Shown here: positions 1-13,200 of the stretch, one piece after another
Numbering within the stretch: position 1 is the stretch's first letter
Layout: the number at the start of each line of letters is the position of its first letter
Assembly: GCA_012064415.1 (NCBI GenBank)
Contig: SSNU01000243.1
Coordinates: forward strand, 105,851-169,850
Length of the DNA stretch: 64,000 nt
Source: Gyrodactylus bullatarudis
Lineage: Eukaryota > Platyhelminthes > Monogenea > Gyrodactylidea > Gyrodactylidae
Reading direction: 5' to 3'
The notes under the pieces: generated by a model
What the model was told of the DNA's origin: nothing
What the model saw: the letters and a program-made list of their open reading frames with translations, nothing else
Databases searched by the model: none
Made by a program: the position numbers and the translations under genes

Positions 1-3000
1 TTTCATCTTTCTATATAATAAATGTATGAGAGTTGAGGGTGGAAAAGTTGACTTTTATATGCTGAGCATTGTAATAGGGAAATGTAAAAAGAAATCTGCA
101 TATTTACTTTATCTTAAAGAAATTTACTTTAAGATAAATCCTCTTTCCTCAAGAAGAATTATCAAAAGGATTGTGGATGCAATTTCTCCCTTAAAAGTTC
201 ATCCATCGCTAATGATTTATTTATTTCAAGCTGACGAGCAAACACCCAAGAGTTGGGCTGTGTTCTTGAACGATTTTCTTTGAAATAAATTGCACCAAAT
301 CGAACAGCTCTTTAGGCGTAATAGTCCTGATCACTACTTGAATCATTATCGGCTTAGATGAAATTTATTTTTAGCAGAAAATAAGAAAGAGGAAGAATGT
401 TTATCCCAGGAAATATCAATCAACTGAAGTAGCTCACGGCTAGTCAGTTGGTTTTTTTTGAAATGTAAGAAATTTGTTATTTTCCTGATCAGGTTGTAAT
501 AAAGATTTTATTTCCCTTACCACAATTCCCTTTTTCTTCTAGCACAATAGACATGCATTTCTTTGTTCTTCTACTTCTCTTTTTTGACACAGGCAGACAT
601 ATAATTTTTTATGATTTACATCCAAGGACCTCTTTTCCTAGACAAGAGAACTTGAAAGTATTTTTGATTAGACTTAAAAGTAGGAAAATCTATCTGTATC
701 TCTCTGGGCGTTACATTTTTTGTGGTGATGAATGTTGGATTGATTGATCTTATTTATTGAAATTCTCATGATGCAGTCCTAATTTTGTGTCATTAATACG
801 AAAAGATCTCATGAAAATACATGTAATGAAAGAACAGTGTTCAGAGTGAATGATAAAATTTAATTAAGATATTGATCTTAACCGGAAGATAACAAACTCT
901 AGCATCTTCTTAGATTGACAGATCTTTCTCATTATGGTTAGAAGGAATTTCTCTAAGGTCACTTCTTCTACTTTCAGTACTTGGGATAGATATGCACTAA
1001 AGTTAACCGAAAAAATGGCAGGTTGAGATTTTCTTTCAGGTCTTTTTTCTGATTCATCATTATTGGTCGAAAGTTTCAGCTTAATTGTTTAATAATTTAG
1101 AAAATCTGAAAGATACATCAAATAAGTCTTTGATAAAATAAAATTAATTTACATTTTTCCATAATGTGTAGAACATTTAAAATGCTCAAATTGAGTATTA
1201 CCATGGGTAACTAAAGATGGAGGTAAATAAAATAGTGTACTAATTTGCTTATTTATTCCTTGAGGTCAAAATTTGCATGTGCAATCCATTTATGAGGGAT
1301 AAAAAGATATTTGGAAATCTCAAAGGATAAAACGACTATAGCGTATATAGTTAATTTACCCAGTACTTTTGGCGAGATCTGTGTATTGAACTTTGGGTCG
1401 ATTCTTATTGAAATAATTTTTTTTCCTACATGAATTTGGAATCGATACAGAATTTGTGTTTCATTTGCTGGTAGATGAGTTGTTCAATGCTTTTCCAATG
1501 TTTATTTATATTTTAGATAGTAAAAAAAGAAAGATTTTTCATAAATAAATTCTCTTAAGAAGTGTATTCAATTTTCAATGGATTTCACAAAAAAATATAT
1601 ACAGAGTTCATTTATCTTCTTTGTATACGAGTTGCTAAACTAAATAAGTGAAGCAAAAAGAAGAACCTTCATGAACAGAGAGTCTACATGAGAGCGATAG
1701 CGAGAAGAAAAGTCAATGTTTCTCCAATATTAAAAAATACTTGAAGCAAAGAGAAAGAGAGAGGAGATGTGTACAACAAATGGAGAAAAATAATCAGTAC
1801 AGAAACATTTCATGAATCATTCAGAAATGTATTTTCTTTAGAAGAAAATGGATCACCCTCACTAATACTGTTCTACCTTTATCTGCGATTTAATGCGAAG
1901 AATTATTAAACAAGTCTACACCATACACCATGAATGAACTCTCATACTCAAGTAGTCTACAAAGAACTAAGCAGATTATGAGTAACTTGAGTTTGACTAG
2001 ATGTTTTTGGCCTAGTTTCTTTAAGCCTGATTTCTCAATTGAACAGTCTAAGCCTAGTGGAGAAAACCACTTGAAATTCTATTCCTGTATTACTGCAAAA
2101 TTCCAGACAATCAATTTACCCCTGATAAAGCTAGGCCTGCACTATTGTATTATTTTTTTCGTCAAGTAAGACAATACATGCCAATTGTAATGAATGTAAT
2201 GGGATCCCTTATCCTAATATTCTGAAATCAATATCATCCGATTCCTATTGGAATATTACATAGACCTCTAAAAGATGTACAAATTTTTCTTTCGATTAAA
2301 GTACACATTTGTATGAATATTTTTTACATTTATAATGGAATTGTGTAGGAAATTTATTCCATAACTAAACCTCTATTCTAGAGAATGTCTCTTGTATTTC
2401 CATGTTGACTATTCATCATCTGCTTAAAGGGAGAGAGAGGAAATTGCTAGGGGAAATGTCAGATCATCAATGTCACCTGATGAATCATTGAGATTGCTTT
2501 CTCGTTTTCTTCTTCAACTTTGTTTGTGTTTCTTCCTTCGATTTTGCTGTACTGTCATGAAGCTTATTGTTTTCTTCAAAAGAACTTTCCCATTTTTGTT
2601 TCTTTAGCCTAAATTATGACCTGAAAACCACATCTAATTAATAATAATAAAAATTTTTGATCCCATTTTGAAAGGTACAACAGAAATTAGGCCTTTGGAA
2701 TCATAGTTTGTACTTTACTTGGGGTTATTCTTTTTCTAATTGATTTCATTTCCCATTTTCTATAGAATACTTTTCGACGTACCTATTGAATTTCTGGATT
2801 GTAGTGTATCCTTGATTGAATCGTTGTTGAGAGCTGATTATATATGATCCTTTGAGTCTATCGAGCTACTGTGAATTATCAGAATGAAATTTATGCTGAA
2901 AAATGATTCTACTTGTATCAGAACTGCGATCTTTTGTTCGTTGAAAATTAGTATAGGTTAGAGTGGACTAACGGACGTGTATGATAACCAAGTAGATTTA

Positions 3001-3368
3001 GAAAATTAGATCATTCCAATATAATAATGTAGTCATGAGTAGAATTGTTTGAACATACAGGTGAAATCAGATTTATGTCATGAACGCATTTAGTAAAACC
3101 TTTTGTACTAGAGATCTTAAGTTTTTCTTTGGTACATATTTTGGCTTCTGTACACTCTCTGCTTGTGTTAATAGAGAAATTTCTTTCAAATCTTTTGTAC
3201 ATCAAACACATTTATCGTTGTAATTCGTTTGCTCAAGCATAATCAGAGCCAAAATTGTTATCAATACGAGGATTATTCTATAAAAAAAGAATTTACCAGA
3301 GAAAAAAAACTAAGAACTATGGCAACCTCATGTAAAGAAAAAAATCCTTTAATTCTCTTTTTATTCAG
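1..3368. other. Gene-free AT-rich stretch upstream of the Shank-like gene
   Basis: No exon chain can be supported here. The open frames are short (under 90 codons), have no family resemblance and do not connect by phase to the first Shank-like exon. The region could be an intergenic interval or a long 5' intron of the Shank-like gene, whose expected N-terminal ankyrin and SH3 parts are not seen in the window. Confidence 0.5.
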
Positions 3369-6300
3369 ATTTGATGAATCCAATGATAAATCAAAATCAG
3401 GCAATGTCTTCACCCTTCCATCAGCACCCTCAACAACATCACCAACCGAATATGAAACTGAGTGGAAATAATAACAACATCTATCAACGTGTTGGTCTCC
3501 CCTATCCTCAAACAACCTTGATGCCAAAGGCCAATAATGATACTAGCTATGGTTCTGAGAATGCTGGATGGAATAGGGGTCTTCAGTCAAGCCGTTCATA
3601 TGGTAATTTAGCTATGAATATTGGCGATTCCAATAGCGACGGCAGTAGTGGAGCAGCTAGTTACATTCAACAATCACAAGCCTTCTTAAATAACAGCTCT
3701 CCCCTGACAAATCAAAATATTGCCTACAATGATAATAGCAGAAGTAATAATTATCAAAATCCTCAACGTGAGTCACGCTTTCCACTCATACATACATATA
3801 TTAATTTATTAGCACATCTTGTTCCACCCAGGGACTTTGTGGCTTGCTTGTCACATAATCAAATCTGATTTATCTCTATTCTGATTTCTAGTTAACTATG
3901 CCATGATGAATCAAAGTCGTCTGGATCAAAACCGATACTCCCTCAGTAGTTCATCGCATACCAGTATGATGTAAGTTTAGTGAAAACGTTGATGGAAGAA
4001 AAATATATCTACATCCAGTGTTAAAATAATTATTGAAAAATTATCTAGAGAGTTGGAGAATATTTTGCCTAGAATGGTTGTTTTACAAAAGGGAAATCGT
4101 GGATTTGGATTCGTCATAAGAGGCATGAAAGGTATGTGAAAACTTAGTTCAACAATATCATCTGATAACAAGATAAATATGAAGACTATTTTAATCCTCC
4201 AGGTTATACAAATGACTTCTTGCCAACAACAGAAATGCCAGCTTTACAATACTTGGATCAAGTTGAACATGATAGTGTAGCCTATAGGGCTGGCCTCCGA
4301 CCGGGGGATTTTATTCTTGAAGTCAATGATATTAACGTAGCTTCGGCATCTCATGAGAATGTTGTCGATTTGATACGAAATTGTGGCGAAATGCTAGCCC
4401 TTAAGGTAATCACAATTCCAAATGTCGATAATCCATATGGAAACCAGAATAAAATGAAGCCTCCGCCCCCTGGCATGCGTAATCAAACAGCTTCACAGCA
4501 ACAACAACCACCACAGCCTCATCCTATAAGTTATAACCAAATGAGCAAGTCTAACTACAGTCATCTCAATCAGATTCAAAATCCTATTCCATACCAGACA
4601 ACCTTTGGGCATAATAATCTAAATTCGGCTAGTAATGAGGGTCAGTTAGCTATGGGACAGAATGTCGTCTATCGTATTAATAATACTAATAATCAAATTA
4701 TCCCTAATAAATTTAATAATAAGGACCATTTTAAGAGATGAGAAATATACATTGATCATTTAGTCATATAAATATTACTTGATGATCCCAGTGTAGTCAG
4801 AGAAATCATGAGTCATTGTCATGCCTTGTGGCATCATTTGAATATCCATGAAGAGATATATACATCATATTGAAATACAAATACATGCAAAAGAATGAAT
4901 AAATTAGAATTCTATTTAAACCTGACTATTTTACATGTAAAATATGTTGAATAAGAAAGAGAACTGTTAGATAATTATAAGCAATGCATTTCTCCTCTTG
5001 GCCTAGAAGAAATTTGTCATCACTTTAAATTACATTTTTCTAGGTTTTGGAGAAAATTATCGTCGATATCACGAGGAAAATAATCGCTTGTCATCCTTCT
5101 CCAATCAGAGCCACGACTCTTCCATTCATTTCAACGGACCGTCCGTCAACACACAAGTTGGTTTAATGCGATTCATTTCTAATATATACAAAACTGAAAA
5201 AAAAACAATATATTATTTATTTATCTTTAACTGTTGATAGAGTGCAACCAATGAACCTATCATACCAAAAAGTTATGTCAACCAACAAGCAAAATTGACT
5301 CAGACACTCGATCGTAGATTGACAAAGCCGAGAGTAACATGCAACTTTGTGAGTTTTACATCCAAAATTTATCATGTCTCTCAATACATAATTTGGTACA
5401 TTTTCAGTCAAGTGATTTGGCTGCTTCATTAATTCCAGCCTCGTCGGCCCTGACAGGATGTGAATCACCAGCAGCTATGGCATCCTTGCGTGTTCCGATC
5501 CCTGCTTCCATGGGCACTCCAAACATTGAACGATATAAACATTTGATCATAAACTCAAACAACAATATTCCTAAGCAAAGATCAAATAGTACTGGTAAAA
5601 AGCCGCCATCAAGTGTCGCTACCCACTATCATGATCATTCTGATTTACGTTTCGATCTGATTCCGACACAACCGAATGAAAGAAATCCTAGAAGTAGAAT
5701 CCAGACTCCTCCTTCGTCAGCTAGGTCCTCTTCGGTTAGTTCAACTTCTACTTCCTCAGATGATGATTTCTCTGATAACATTGAACCACCATTGCCACCT
5801 CCTCCTTGTGGACCATCTCAAAGTTGCAGTAATATTTCTCCTCCAAAACCCACTAGCTCAAAAGACTTTAGTGAAAGCTCCAAGTCTCTCAACAAAATCA
5901 CCCACAAGACCATTCAAGATGATAGATCTGATTTTCATGCCAACCTAAAGCAGGTAAGTCTTCTAATTAAATCATTAGAGTAACATGATAAAACTGATAG
6001 GGTACAGTTATATGGGGTTAATTTTCTATTATTTTTTCTTTACAAAAAGGCTTTCAGACATGATCCATCCAAGGTAAATGATAATGATCCATTGTTTAAT
6101 TACTCTCACTATCTGTTTTCAATATTTTGATTGAAATTTTCCTCGTTCTTCCTCAGTGTTTATGTGATAAAATGATGTTGGTTAGAACTGTATATTTTTG
6201 CATGTGTCATGGTAACATGTATCTTGATAAATATGATTGTGATAATGCATGTAAAAAATTATTTACAAATTACTTAATTGAGGAATCATTCCATGTTAGT

Positions 6301-6747
6301 TCTCTTGTGATCCCAAAAGAATCCTTAGTGACCTCTGAATGAAAAACTATTCATCCTATACCACCCTATTTCAATTTTATTATTCAATGAAAGTGATCAA
6401 TTTTAACTTTTAAGGCACTTGCAAAGAGAAGGGAGAAAATTGAAAGACAAATGAAAGAACAAGTGGATAATCAAGCAGGTTGCTCAACAAGTCATCAGGT
6501 GAATAGTGTTAGTGATCTAGAAGATCTTCAAAATACATCAGAGAGCTCATTCCGCCAGGCAGCGGAAAAGTTTCATGAAAAGGCATTAGCTCGTAATAAT
6601 AATAATTCAGCACAAAAATGTTCACGCCAAAAGGAGCAATATGAAAATAAAATCATTAAAAATCCTCAAGACATTCCAATAGTAATGAATCCCAATTATA
6701 TGAGAACAAGATCTGAAGGCATCACATCAGCTTCAGCAAATGTTTAA
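3369..6747 (+). CDS. Shank: Shank-like PDZ scaffold protein (N-terminus possibly incomplete)
   Basis: Exons by phase: 3369-3767, 3892-3970, 4049-4131, 4203-4640, 5044-5156, 5241-5348, 5408-5953, 6050-6073, 6415-6747. From the ATG at 3374 this gives 705 residues with no frame break. Residues about 159-259 form a PDZ domain with the carboxylate loop GFGF followed by VIRG. The segment after it (FLPTTEMPALQYLDQVE, then AGLRPGDFILEVN) is the hallmark of Shank PDZ domains, which bind C-terminal ligands such as GKAP/SAPAP at postsynaptic and junctional sites. The flanks are Q/N/S-rich, with a proline run (PPLPPPP) near 5790 and a basic, helical-looking segment (ALAKRREKIERQ) in the last exon. No ankyrin repeats, SH3 or SAM domain is seen. 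A 24-nt microexon lies at 6050-6073. The 4641 donor (gtcagt) is inferred from phase; reading through it would stop at 4741. The true start may lie in upstream exons, because the first exon is preceded by a good acceptor. Confidence 0.82.
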
Positions 6748-6751
6748 TAAA
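6746..6751 (+). terminator. Poly(A) signal overlapping the Shank-like stop codon
   Basis: AATAAA at 6746-6751 overlaps the stop TAA at 6745-6747. A hexamer here implies a 3' UTR of only a few tens of nucleotides. Function is inferred from sequence only. Confidence 0.5.
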
Positions 6752-7276
6752 GACTATTTTAATTAACGATACTACTATATTTGTGAATAACAAATTAAAT
6801 CAATTACTTCATTTTGTTTTCGAATACAAACAGATTGCTTAGCATACCGTATAATCATAAATAAATTTCATAATTTTTGAATTAAATTTTATCAATCTAC
6901 TTGTTAGTATTAATATAAATATTAAATCCATAAAGAGATAAATGATAAATGATATGCCTACTATGAAATCAAGTTTTATATCTTGTATGACAAACTAGGT
7001 TTCAGAAATTAAATTTCGAATTGAGATTCTCTAAGAACCATTTTCAGTGAGACAATTTCATTGAAATTCAATTTCAGAAATTATTTCTACTGACAATTTT
7101 GAAAATTTCAAAATTGAAATTAAATTACTACGAAAGAGGTTACTTAAACAAAAGAATAAGACAGAAACATTTTTTGTTGGTAACAGATGATTTTATGAAA
7201 TTACAGAATTAATTATTCTTACAATATAAAATATTGAATATAATATTGTCAATATTAATGTTTTTGAAGTATTCCT
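6748..7276. other. Intergenic, AT-rich
   Basis: Between the Shank-like stop and the SIDT-like start. It contains small A/T-rich imperfect palindromes (for example around 7040-7120, where gaaattcaatttc-like words recur), but no gene is seen. Confidence 0.6.
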
Positions 7277-10200
7277 ATGATTAATAATTATGATTATATC
7301 TTCAAAATTGTCAGATTCATAGCTGTTATTTTTTTAATTGAAATTCAGAGTATTCATAAATTTGGCTCCTGGTATTCAGGAGTCGTTTTCATTAACCAGA
7401 CTGCCAACTTTCATTTTGATTTTATCCCAAGTGTTGAGGTAAATCTATATTCTAAAAGTTTATTTAGACAACAAAAACAATAAGAGTCACTGTCAGAAGT
7501 GAAAATGCTCCGGTTCTAAAGCCAATTTTGGTTGTTATAAAGCAAGAGAGAAATGTTGTATCATTTCAAGTTCCAAGTAGCCACGATTCAAAATACTACT
7601 ATCGACAAGTCAGTCGAACTCTTTGCCCTGAAGCTTTTGAATTATCGAAAAGAAATTCTACCAAACAAGTTGTCTTTATCGAACTCTCCAGTTTTGTTCC
7701 AGAGAATGAAGCGTCTAATTTCACCATGATGGCTGAGGTCATAGAGGATTTCCAGTTAGGATATCAGCGAAGGAAAGAGATCAATGTTGGTACTAGTGAA
7801 CCTCAGTATTATTATTTTGAATATCCCAAAGGGATTGATTCAGTTGTTGTCAAATTATCGTCAGACACTGAGCAGTGTCTTATTTTTTCTGTTCAAAAAG
7901 CCCAATGTCCTATTGAAGATTCAATAGGGAATGTTATGTTTTCTGGAATATATCAAAGTGTCACAACTCAAGGAGCTATTACAATTACAGTAAGTATAAA
8001 TGAATCATGAAATTTCTTTGGAAACTTGTCTATAGTAACATTTAATAAATATGAAATTATTTAAAAATAGTCCAGACAAATGCCGGAAAGATTTGTGGTT
8101 GTACTGGTCCTCCGGCCCTCTGATTATTATTGCAATGGTATTGAAAATATTATACCCATACCCGGTAAGCTAAAATAACTTTGAGACTTTTTTGATTGTT
8201 TATTTAAGTTTCAGATACAAAATTGGAAATATCAGAACTTAGAAGGAAACCAATAAACATTACCATTGATTCAACCCTAGATCGTGAGTTTTAAACTCTA
8301 TTTTTAATTTGAAAAATACGAAAATCTATTCTTTCCTTGAAAACAGGTGAGAGTTATGTTGTACCGATTGTTGGGGCCTTTATGTTTTATCTGACATTCT
8401 ATGTTGCTGCTGGAATTATTGCCTATGTTTATCATACTTAGTGAGTTTTGATCCCTCTTTTAATTACAAATTTCATTGTATTTCTCAAAATTATTTCCAG
8501 TGATATCAACATCAAATACAATATTGGTGAGTAATTATTTGAACTGATAGATTATAAGTATTAAACTTTGATCCAACTATCCAAAGGTCATGGCATATTA
8601 TCGATTGATTAATTAACTTTATTTCAAGAAATCTTACCCATTCTGATCGAATTGTAATATAAATATTTGTTTCACTTGATAAAAATGGTATTGATCCGAT
8701 TTCATTTTTTTATTTAAAAATCATATCACAGAAATTTACTGTCTATTGATTATTGCAACTCATTCTCTTTTCTGTTGTTGGGGAAAATTTATGAGACAGT
8801 CTTAATATCCATATTTTTGCGTGTAGTTATTCATTCTATTGAAGATGATAATTTATAAAAAAGAGTAAATGTGTCCTTTAGAATTTTCCCTTTTGAAAAA
8901 TGGTTTTTCCATAAGTAAGTGATTACTTTCTTTCAATTAATTTTATACACCCCCTTTGAATTGGTCTTTATTTTATTTCTATTTGTCTGATAATTATCAT
9001 TATTATAAACGATGAAATATCTTTTGGTCATTTGTAACTTATCAAAGGAGGATTTATTTCTCAATTTGGGGTGTACATTTGAATTCTTTGTTCATCTATG
9101 AACTATATTTTTCATCATTTTTTGCTTGGATATTGATTTTTTTAATAGATTACTGAAAACTATTGAAATCCATAGAATTTTAAAGGTTTAATTTTTCACC
9201 GACCTAATTCTCTTTCAAGCTGCTAATTATTGTAATATAAAATGGATAATTGGTACATTTGTTTATCTGTAGAAAAGTTTGAAGAAGAGGCCAATGACTT
9301 TCCAAATGACCCGAATGAAGAAAAATCTGAAAATGTTAACAAATACGGTACCATGTCAGCCTCAAGGCAAAGTTTCAATAACGAGGGTAAGTGAAAAATG
9401 GGATAAAATTTACATTATTGATTAATTTCTTTTGATGGAAATGTCTTCCATTTCATTGATCTTGAATTATTCATTTCATTTATAAGATGATTCTCTTTTT
9501 GATTATAAATCTCATTTGAATGAGAAATCTAATTTTTTTCTATAGTTCGATTTTGGAGTAAGAGAACCGAAAAATATATTTTGTAATATTTATTATCATA
9601 ATTAGGATATATTTGAAATTAGGACTGTAGCTTAATTTATTATCTATAGAAAGATTACTTTCACGTGCCTGTTAAAATTAATTGATTCATTCATCCTTCA
9701 GGACTGCATAGAAATTTTAGGGAAACTCAAAAGAGTCCATTTCATCTTTCAATTTGATCCATGCAAATCAGAAATTTCTCTACCAAGCTTTCCATTGGAA
9801 AATTTCCAAGTTATGGAATTTTGAATAAAAAGGGTATATATCTAATAAACCATTTAAATTTTTATGAAAAACTCAGTCCTCAACAAATTGGTCGTATAAG
9901 TTCAACATTTTACTGTTCTCAATAAAAGATTGAATTAGCAGAATTTAATTTAAACCCAGAAAACTTATCAGGAAAAATACGAGGATAAAATAATTTGATA
10001 ATACTTTTTTGTCATGTTCACATTACTATACTTATGAGCGGTTTCTATTCTTACGGTCTAATAAATAATTTACATTTTTCGGGCCATTTTCAAGGTCATA
10101 TTGAGCCTATTTTTAGGTATTATAATAATTATTCTTAGTTGTCCATTGATCATTAATCAGACACCTGAGCTGTATATTTACTTATTTCTGGGAATTATTT

Positions 10201-13200
10201 CTCTCAACAATACATGTATAGTTTTTCTTGTTAATTCTACAAGAAAAAACTTTATTATTGATTTCTCTTGCCTAGCTGAAACAATACTACACTGCAACGT
10301 GAGAGTCTCCCTTTTCTCTCTCAGTAATCTCTCATGTATTTGAAATAAATTTTTTTTCAAAACATTTTAACCTTTATTTGTTAGCTTGCGGATTACCTGA
10401 GGAAATTAATAGTTTTCCCTTTAGTTCAGTAAAATCTAATAAATTCATCTATGAGGTAGTTGTAATTAATTTAATTATAATTTCTGCAAATTCAAATATC
10501 CCTCGTCACATGTTTCTTTTTTCTTGAATCCTATCTGTCTAATCTATCGGAAAGATTTATCTAGGAATTTGTTTAATTCCTTTATTACATTACTATATTT
10601 TGGATTGCTAAAAAAGAACCCTGAACAATCAACCCAACGTTCCTTAGTTTAATTCAATCAATTTTTTCTATTTTCTGATCTTAGCTATTCAAAATAATGC
10701 TACTGCAGTTCTGATAGGCTAATTTAAATTGCAAATACATAATAATAAAATTGTCCCAATTGCTCAACAGATGATGAACTGCGCCAATCGTTATTATATG
10801 ATTCAAATGATATTGAAAGTCATAATGATGATTCAAACAATACAAAGAAAAGAAACACTAATCGATTCGATGATCACCAGATAGTCATACAAGGGAGCTA
10901 TAATACTTCTAGTCTCAATCCAAATATCAGTAACAACAATATAACCTGTTGCAGTAACAACACTAGCAATCGAAATGCTGAAATCGATATAAAAAATGGT
11001 AAATTTTTACTATACTACAGTTTTAATTCTTTTTATAAATTATTATATTCATTAGAAAAAAAATTTCATGTTCTGATATGTGTAGATCCCATTTTCCCTA
11101 AAATCGTAAATTTTCCCAAAATCGATCGGATTTTTCCAGGGTGGATTCAGAATATATTTAATATTTTTTTGACGTCAAAATCTGACTTTGTAAGATCTTA
11201 GCTTGTCAAATAATTCAAAATTCATCATTTCTCGTAGTAAAATTCATTGAAAAATTGTGGCGCAAATTAAAAAATTTAACATCTTCAATTGAAATTATGC
11301 ATATTTAAATAAAATTGAAAACTCAAGGTTCAATCGAAAATTTTTCTTCTCATATTTCCTAACAAATTGACACATAAACTCGAAAAGTTAAAAATTATGT
11401 CTTACCCTAATATATATTCATATTAGTTAAATTTCCAATTGGGTTCTTGAGAATTAAAGTCTTGACGCTCGAGTAATGAATATTCATAATAATATATCTC
11501 AAACAGATTATTATAATTATTAAAAATTCATATTTCTATATTTATTTCAAGAAAAGAAGCATCATCGCAAGACAAATTCTTTGACTGAATTCGTCTTCAA
11601 TTCTGGCATAGGAAGACATGGACCAGTAATGTCCCATGGCCGAATAAAGAAATCAAGACAAGTTTCCGAGAAGCAAAACTATAACAATGCCCATCGTCAA
11701 GTTGGTGGACGCAAAGGTCTTTTTAGTTCTTCATCAGAAGAGTTTGAAGACTTTGAGGAAAACTCAAACTGCGTTAGTTTCAAGAATTTAAATTTAACCA
11801 ACATTTTTATTTTTTTATGCTTTTATAAAATGTAGAAACTCGATTTTTCTAATAATTTAATCGATGTCAGTTCTAATCTTGAAAGTTCTCGGTATAACAA
11901 CACGCACTATTATTTGAAAACAGCCCTGAGCCAATCAAACGACTCAATGCATCTAGAAGCAAATTTACATCCAGCCTCTGAGAGTAACTTTACGTGTTCC
12001 CAAGAAAAGGAACCTCATTGCTATTTGAATGGAAATAATGAAATCTATGATTCAGTGGTCAAATCAACACCGTTCTCTCATGCTTCTTATGAAATTGGCC
12101 ATCTAGACAGCTCCCATAAAGAATTATTCAACAGAATGAATGCAAGTTTAATGAGAAATTAATTTACTCAAGTCTACTCATCAATTATACGTAGATGTCG
12201 TATTTTGAGAATCGGAGAATAGAGAATATTTATCAGCACATGTGAATTTTCATTATTAAAATTTACTGTGAATAAACTTTACCGATTCTCAATTCATGGT
12301 TTAAATGAATTGTCAATGGTAACAGTTGATTCATTCATGTTGTTGAGGACAAGTCATGAATTTATTTTAGAATTTGACATGTTATCACTTGGAACACACA
12401 TCGCCATATCATATTATTTGTGTTATTTTCTCAAATATTTGCCTCATTCATAACTCAAATCTCAAGGGACAGAGAGAAAAAGTAAGACAGCCCCAGAACT
12501 AATCTTTTATTTTTCATATCCCTCCCTTTTGTTCCTTTCCATTACTAGATCTAATAGGGAGCACTTCTAGGATAGATATTTACGATAAATAGTTTTTAAG
12601 AAATAAAAACTCTAAATTATTATTATCAAGACAACAGAGTTCTTAGTATTCTCTCATAACCAAGATGATTCTTTATCGATATCCTTTATTACTAAAAACC
12701 TTTTTTGAAATTACAAGCTCCATGCTAAGAATCTATAAAATGGCTTTATTCAATTTATTGCTTCAATAATTAGCTTCTTACAGAATAAATAAAATGATTC
12801 ATGAACTTCTTCTATCTTGAATAGTTCTGATAGTTTAGAGAAATGAATTTTTTACATTATTTTTTATTATTCATTTCTTGATTATTAAATTTAAATTCAA
12901 ATTTCTTCACATTCCAGGGTACCATCTATGTTTCTGATTTATCAAAGAAGCGTTATTCATCACTTAGTCGAAAGTATTTACTCTACTTTTGGTATTTGAT
13001 AATTATATCGATTTTCTACGGACTTCCGGTTGCTCAATTAGTCATGACTTATCAAGAAGTGAGAATATTTCTGTATTAAAGTTATCTCCATCTGTAATTC
13101 TGTGTTTTCTTCCATCCAGGCTATTCATAATACCGGCAATGAGGATTTATGCTATTACAATTTCCAATGTGCTCATCCATTGGGAATATTCATCTCGTTT

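Noticed and set aside
26..283. 85-codon open frame at the window start
   Set aside because: No family resemblance, no splice logic and composition like the AT-rich background.
553..747. Short frame with a hydrophobic start resembling a signal peptide
   Set aside because: Hydrophobic codons are common in T-rich DNA, and nothing after it looks like a mature protein.
4641..4741. End of the Shank-like gene at the 4741 stop
   Set aside because: A phase-1 donor at 4641 joins the exon at 5044 and the later proline-rich exons in perfect phase; read-through remains only an alternative.
7439..7483. Frameshift in the SIDT-like gene
   Set aside because: A 29-nt GT-AG intron restores the frame and the family similarity on both sides, so a disabled gene is not needed.
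12268..12453. Separate small gene after the SIDT loop exons
   Set aside because: It lies in the intron before the TM exons, overlaps a likely poly(A) signal and has no family signal.
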